From the NCBI GenBank assembly GCA_026991065.1, contig JALXCG010000192.1, positions 1 to 7,454 on the forward strand: a DNA stretch of 7,454 bases, read 5' to 3'. Below the pieces are notes generated by a model. It saw nothing but the letters and a program-made list of their open reading frames with translations. It did no database searches and was not told the origin of the DNA. The DNA is from JALXCG01 sp026991065 [NCBI: Gemmatimonadota bacterium] (GTDB lineage: Bacteria > GCA-2686955). Made by a program: the position numbers and the translations under genes. Of the stretch, positions 4,895 to 7,454 are shown piece after piece; the stretch's first letter is position 1, and the number at the start of each line of letters is the position of its first letter.

Positions 4895-7027
4895 TTAGTA
4901 GAGGGGATAGCGACGGTAGAGGATGTCCCATTCGCCGTTGCTGTTGTCCTGCCAGACGATATGCAGCACCGAGGAATCGTCGATGGCAACGCGCGGGTGG
5001 GAGCGCAAGGAGAGGGGACCGCCGGCAGCGATTTCGACTGGAGGCTCCCAGGACAGGCCGGCATCGCGGCTGAGCGCGAGGAGGATGCGGCTGAAGCCGC
5101 CCGACAGTTCCTCGAAGACGACGGCAACAATGCCGTTGCGGGCGCAGGCATGGGGATACCAGGCGTTGTGGATCTCGTCGCCTATGGCCACGGGGGGCAG
5201 CCAAGTGCCGTTGAATCCATCGGATCTGGACGCATAGATTTGGTAGCCTTCTCCAAGACGATCGTCTTGCCAAAAGAGATGGCGTCGATCGCGCAGGGGG
5301 TCCGCAGCGCCAGTGGGGTGGATCGCCTGCCAGCCTTCATCGAGAACCGGAACCAAGGTTGCCCAGCGATGGGTCGTGGAGTGCCAGCGTGTAGCGTGGA
5401 GGATGGTTCGGGCCGGCGAGATCAGGGAGCCGAATGCCACGCTTCCCGTTGCATCGAGAATCATCGCGGTGGGACCCGCGAACTGCCGGGGAGATGCCGG
5501 ATAGTCGGTGCGATAGAGAATCATTGAAAACGGCGTCAGTGAATCGGGTCGAGAGGCTTCGAGCGTGACCCGGCGCGGGGCTCCGGTGCTGCCGCAGAGC
5601 AGTATCTGATTCGCGCGCGCAGTGATTGCCGGCCGGCCGGAGAGGAAGGAGAGATCGCCAGCCATGAAAGGGCCATCGATCCGCCGGCGGTTCGCTGGGC
5701 GACTGGCGATTGCGAAAGTCCAAACCCAGGAGGAGTCGCTCGGGAAAGGGCGGAACGTTCGCGCTGAGATTCCATAGACACAGCCGTTGTAGCCCCCCTG
5801 GTCAACGGTCAGGGCGCAGCGGGCCGGGAGGAATGTCGCGCTGGCCGCGGCAACGGTATCGGTGGCCGTGAAACTGAATCCGCCATCGGTTGAGTAGAGA
5901 GCAAGAATGTTTTGGCGATCGTTGCTCTCGCCCGCGACCTTTTCGCTCCAGGCGATGTGCAGTCGTCCGTTCTCGATGACGACATCGGGCCAGCGGGAAG
6001 CGGTTGACGAAACATGGAGAAAACGATTCGGCGGGACGGGACCAGTGCCGTCCGGGGCGGCCGGGTGCGGTGGCGGCGATGGCGTTTTTCCTTCCGCAAA
6101 GAGCCCCTCCATGACGCTGCCTTGGCCATAGGGGAGAGGCGCCTGTAGGATGGCGGCGCAAGTCTGCGCCAGGTCAACCTGGGAACTTGCGGTGTCTACC
6201 ACGCGTCCCGCCGGGAAATCGGGGCCGATGGCCAGGAACGTGATGTTGCGGCAGCCGGCGCAGGAATCACCATGGCCGCCAATGCCACCGTGGGCGTCGT
6301 CATGACGACCATGGTGGTCGGTAATGAAAATCGCGGTTTCAGCGGCATATTCCGGCATGGCCGAGACCGCGTGGGCGACGCTGGCGAGGAGACTGTCAGC
6401 GGTCTCAACTGCTTGGAGATAGGCAGGATTCGGCGGTTTGATCTCTTCAGCGGCGAAGCTGGCGTCGTTCAGAACGAGAATGGCCACGCGCGGCTGCTCC
6501 TGCTGCAAGAGCTGGATAAAGCGCTGGGTGGTCGCTGCATCGGATTCGAAGCCGGATTCATAGACGGCACCGGAGTCCGCTCTCGACCAGTGCGGATGCG
6601 AACCGTGGAAGATCGCGGTGTCGTCGGTGCGGGCGACTTCGACGACGCTGGTGGGGCTTTCCTGGCGATAGTCCAGCCAGTGCTGGACCCAGGTGGGGTA
6701 TTCGATCTCCTGGCACCCATTGGTGATTCCGGTCTCGACTCCGGTCATCACGTTGGCGTGCCCGGCCAGGCGTTCAATCCGGCCGCTGGCATAGAAGTTC
6801 GGGTACCAAACCCCCCGGGGGCGCAGTTCATTCCAGAGGAACCGGGCATGGGCGTGCAGCGGATCATCCATGAGTTCGCTTTCACGGATGCCGCCCGCGA
6901 AGAGAAGAACTACATTGCGGGCTTGTGTCGGGGCGGAAACCGATTGCAGCGGCGAGGCGCCACGCGCAGGCGCGGGTACTGCCCAGAGTGCGAACGTGAG
7001 ACAGAGGGAGAAGAGTTGAAGCCGCAT
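4895..7027 (-). CDS. Secreted fusion: degenerate alkaline-phosphatase-fold domain plus sialidase-like (BNR) beta-propeller
   Basis: A 710-aa protein. Residues 1-24 form a Sec signal peptide ending near P-A-R-G-A, which fixes the start at 7027 although the frame is open to 7333; a GTG at 7030 is an alternative. Residues about 36-311 match the alkaline-phosphatase/phosphodiesterase fold: R-N-V-V-L-L-F-A-G-G-I-R (37-48), F-L-W-N-E-L-R-P-R-G (63-72), A-G-H-A-N-V-M-T-G (88-96) and F-I-T-D-H-H-G (234-240). Key residues are changed: G45 where the first metal Asp is expected, R86 at the usual Thr/Ser nucleophile, and no His after D188. D237, H238 and H252 remain, so this half may be a pseudoenzyme. 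After a Pro-rich linker (312-334), residues about 340-710 look like a BNR propeller, with Asp boxes S-T-D-G-G-F-S-F (379-386) and S-R-D-A-G-L-S-W (653-660) and repeated W-Q-D-x-x-x-G units (586, 692). It is probably periplasmic or extracellular; the ligand is unknown. Confidence 0.85.
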   Translation of the reverse strand: MRLQLFSLCLTFALWAVPAPARGASPLQSVSAPTQARNVVLLFAGGIRESELMDDPLHAHARFLWNELRPRGVWYPNFYASGRIERLAGHANVMTGVETGITNGCQEIEYPTWVQHWLDYRQESPTSVVEVARTDDTAIFHGSHPHWSRADSGAVYESGFESDAATTQRFIQLLQQEQPRVAILVLNDASFAAEEIKPPNPAYLQAVETADSLLASVAHAVSAMPEYAAETAIFITDHHGRHDDAHGGIGGHGDSCAGCRNITFLAIGPDFPAGRVVDTASSQVDLAQTCAAILQAPLPYGQGSVMEGLFAEGKTPSPPPHPAAPDGTGPVPPNRFLHVSSTASRWPDVVIENGRLHIAWSEKVAGESNDRQNILALYSTDGGFSFTATDTVAAASATFLPARCALTVDQGGYNGCVYGISARTFRPFPSDSSWVWTFAIASRPANRRRIDGPFMAGDLSFLSGRPAITARANQILLCGSTGAPRRVTLEASRPDSLTPFSMILYRTDYPASPRQFAGPTAMILDATGSVAFGSLISPARTILHATRWHSTTHRWATLVPVLDEGWQAIHPTGAADPLRDRRHLFWQDDRLGEGYQIYASRSDGFNGTWLPPVAIGDEIHNAWYPHACARNGIVAVVFEELSGGFSRILLALSRDAGLSWEPPVEIAAGGPLSLRSHPRVAIDDSSVLHIVWQDNSNGEWDILYRRYPLY

Positions 7028-7050
7028 CACACAGGATTCCGGAGAGAGGT

Positions 7051-7063
7051 GGTGAGTCTCACC
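7051..7063. promoter_or_regulatory. Short palindrome upstream of the secreted fusion gene
   Basis: GGTGAG-T-CTCACC is a perfect inverted repeat with a one-base centre, 23 bp upstream of the start at 7027. It could be an operator or a leader hairpin. It shares GTGA/TCAC with the palindrome at 792-808, but the spacing differs. I see no convincing -35/-10 pair in this 133-bp gap. Confidence 0.25.
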
Positions 7064-7121
7064 GAATTGTGGCGGATGACGGACCATCGGGCAACCAGGA
7101 GGAAACTCATTCTCCGCCGTG

Positions 7122-7148
7122 AAGGGGCCGCCGGAGTGGCGGCCCCTT
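7122..7148 (-). terminator. GC-rich hairpin after the P-domain gene, probable terminator
   Basis: AAGGGGCCGCC at 7122-7132 pairs perfectly with GGCGGCCCCTT at 7138-7148 across a five-base loop, 12 bp after the stop of the leftward P-domain gene. The stem is very stable, but the sequence after it (CTTCACGG on the - strand) has almost no T tract. It may terminate only partly or just protect the 3' end. Confidence 0.55.
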
Positions 7149-7160
7149 GGTCGGGATGAC

Positions 7161-7454
7161 TTACTGGCTGCACACGTCGCAGATTCGGCCTTCCTGGTCA
7201 AATACACGGACTCCCCAGCGGGTGATTCGTCCGGTGTCCTGGCCGGCATGGTCGATGACTCGCAGCTTCCAGTTACCGCTGGCGGGCTCGTTGGCGAATG
7301 CCGCCAAGCTTTCCAGGGGCCGCCCCAGGCCATGGAACCACGGTGTTGAACCGCTGCAATGACTGTTCAGGTCCACCGTCGCGTCGTCGCTGAAGAGAAC
7401 CTCCATATCATCGTTGTTGCAATTGGTGCCGCCGGGGCGGGAGAGCAGGGTGAC
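7161..7454 (-). CDS. Proprotein-convertase P-domain protein, C-terminal fragment
   Basis: The gene enters from the right edge with its frame open to the last base, so the start is outside the window; the Met at 7406 is internal. The 97 visible residues form the second half of a P/Homo B jelly-roll domain: L-L-S-R-P-G-G-T (3-10), then L-A-A-F, S-G-N-W-K-L-R-V-I-D, and D-T-G-R-I-T-R-W-G-V-R-V, matching the family pattern G-x-W-x-L-x-V-x-D...D-x-G-x-L-x-x-W. In bacteria such domains usually sit at the C-terminus of secreted subtilisin-like or metalloproteases, or in surface proteins; the catalytic part is not visible. The protein ends with C-D-V-C-S-Q right after the domain. A hairpin at 7122-7148 follows the stop, and the secreted fusion gene is next on the same strand. 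Confidence 0.88.
   Translation of the reverse strand, partial: VTLLSRPGGTNCNNDDMEVLFSDDATVDLNSHCSGSTPWFHGLGRPLESLAAFANEPASGNWKLRVIDHAGQDTGRITRWGVRVFDQEGRICDVCSQ

Noticed and set aside
4854-5273. Upstream in-frame extension of sixA to a 308-aa protein
   Set aside because: The extension overlaps the coding sequence of the 710-aa protein, is Arg/Pro-rich shadow sequence, and the ribosome binding site plus family length fix the start at 4853.
6272-7159. 295-aa + strand reading frame
   Set aside because: It is the complement of the well-supported secreted fusion gene; its Gly/Arg/Val-rich translation shows no domain.
7028-7333. N-terminal extension of the secreted fusion to 812 aa
   Set aside because: It would run through the hairpin at 7122-7148 and the P-domain gene, and would bury a clear signal peptide beginning at 7027.
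1-7454. CRISPR array, tRNA or rRNA genes
   Set aside because: No regularly spaced direct repeats, cloverleaf-like segments or rRNA-like stretches were seen on reading both strands.

Overview
The window looks like chromosomal DNA of an uncultured Gram-negative bacterium. It is moderately GC-rich by eye. It carries an IspZ/YciB-type inner-membrane protein (a largely proteobacterial family), a SixA-type phosphatase, a secreted protein with a clear Sec signal peptide, and a proprotein-convertase P-domain protein. The style of the large secreted proteins (alkaline-phosphatase fold plus BNR propeller, P-domain) recalls Myxococcota/Desulfobacterota or Eisenbacteria-like lineages. This placement is inference only; no rRNA or other phylogenetic marker is present.

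Left part (1-2068, + strand): the C-terminal part of a type I phosphodiesterase/alkaline-phosphatase-fold enzyme is followed by a 64-aa ribbon-helix-helix-like protein. Next comes a 276-aa protein with about three membrane segments and a beta-rich extracytoplasmic domain, distantly reminiscent of Oxa1/YidC/DUF106 proteins. A strong intrinsic terminator closes the unit. A 17-bp palindrome lies directly before the ribosome binding site of the small protein.

Middle (2079-3602): a 169-bp foldback element with perfect 21-bp terminal inverted repeats sits between convergent genes. One of its ends supplies the stop codon of the next gene. That gene, on the - strand, is a full-length 452-aa paralogue of the first phosphodiesterase with its catalytic residues intact.

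Right part (3603-7454): a 140-bp divergent promoter region leads into ispZ/yciB on the + strand, whose 3' end overlaps by 11 bp the convergent sixA-like gene. On the - strand, reading from the right edge, come the C-terminus of a P-domain protein, a GC-rich hairpin, a 710-aa secreted fusion of an alkaline-phosphatase-like domain with a sialidase-like propeller, and sixA 41 bp further on. The first domain of the 710-aa protein appears to have lost its nucleophile and several metal ligands.

The best candidates for something not well described are the phosphodiesterase/RHH/membrane-protein module at the left, the apparent pseudoenzyme-propeller fusion, and the foldback element.
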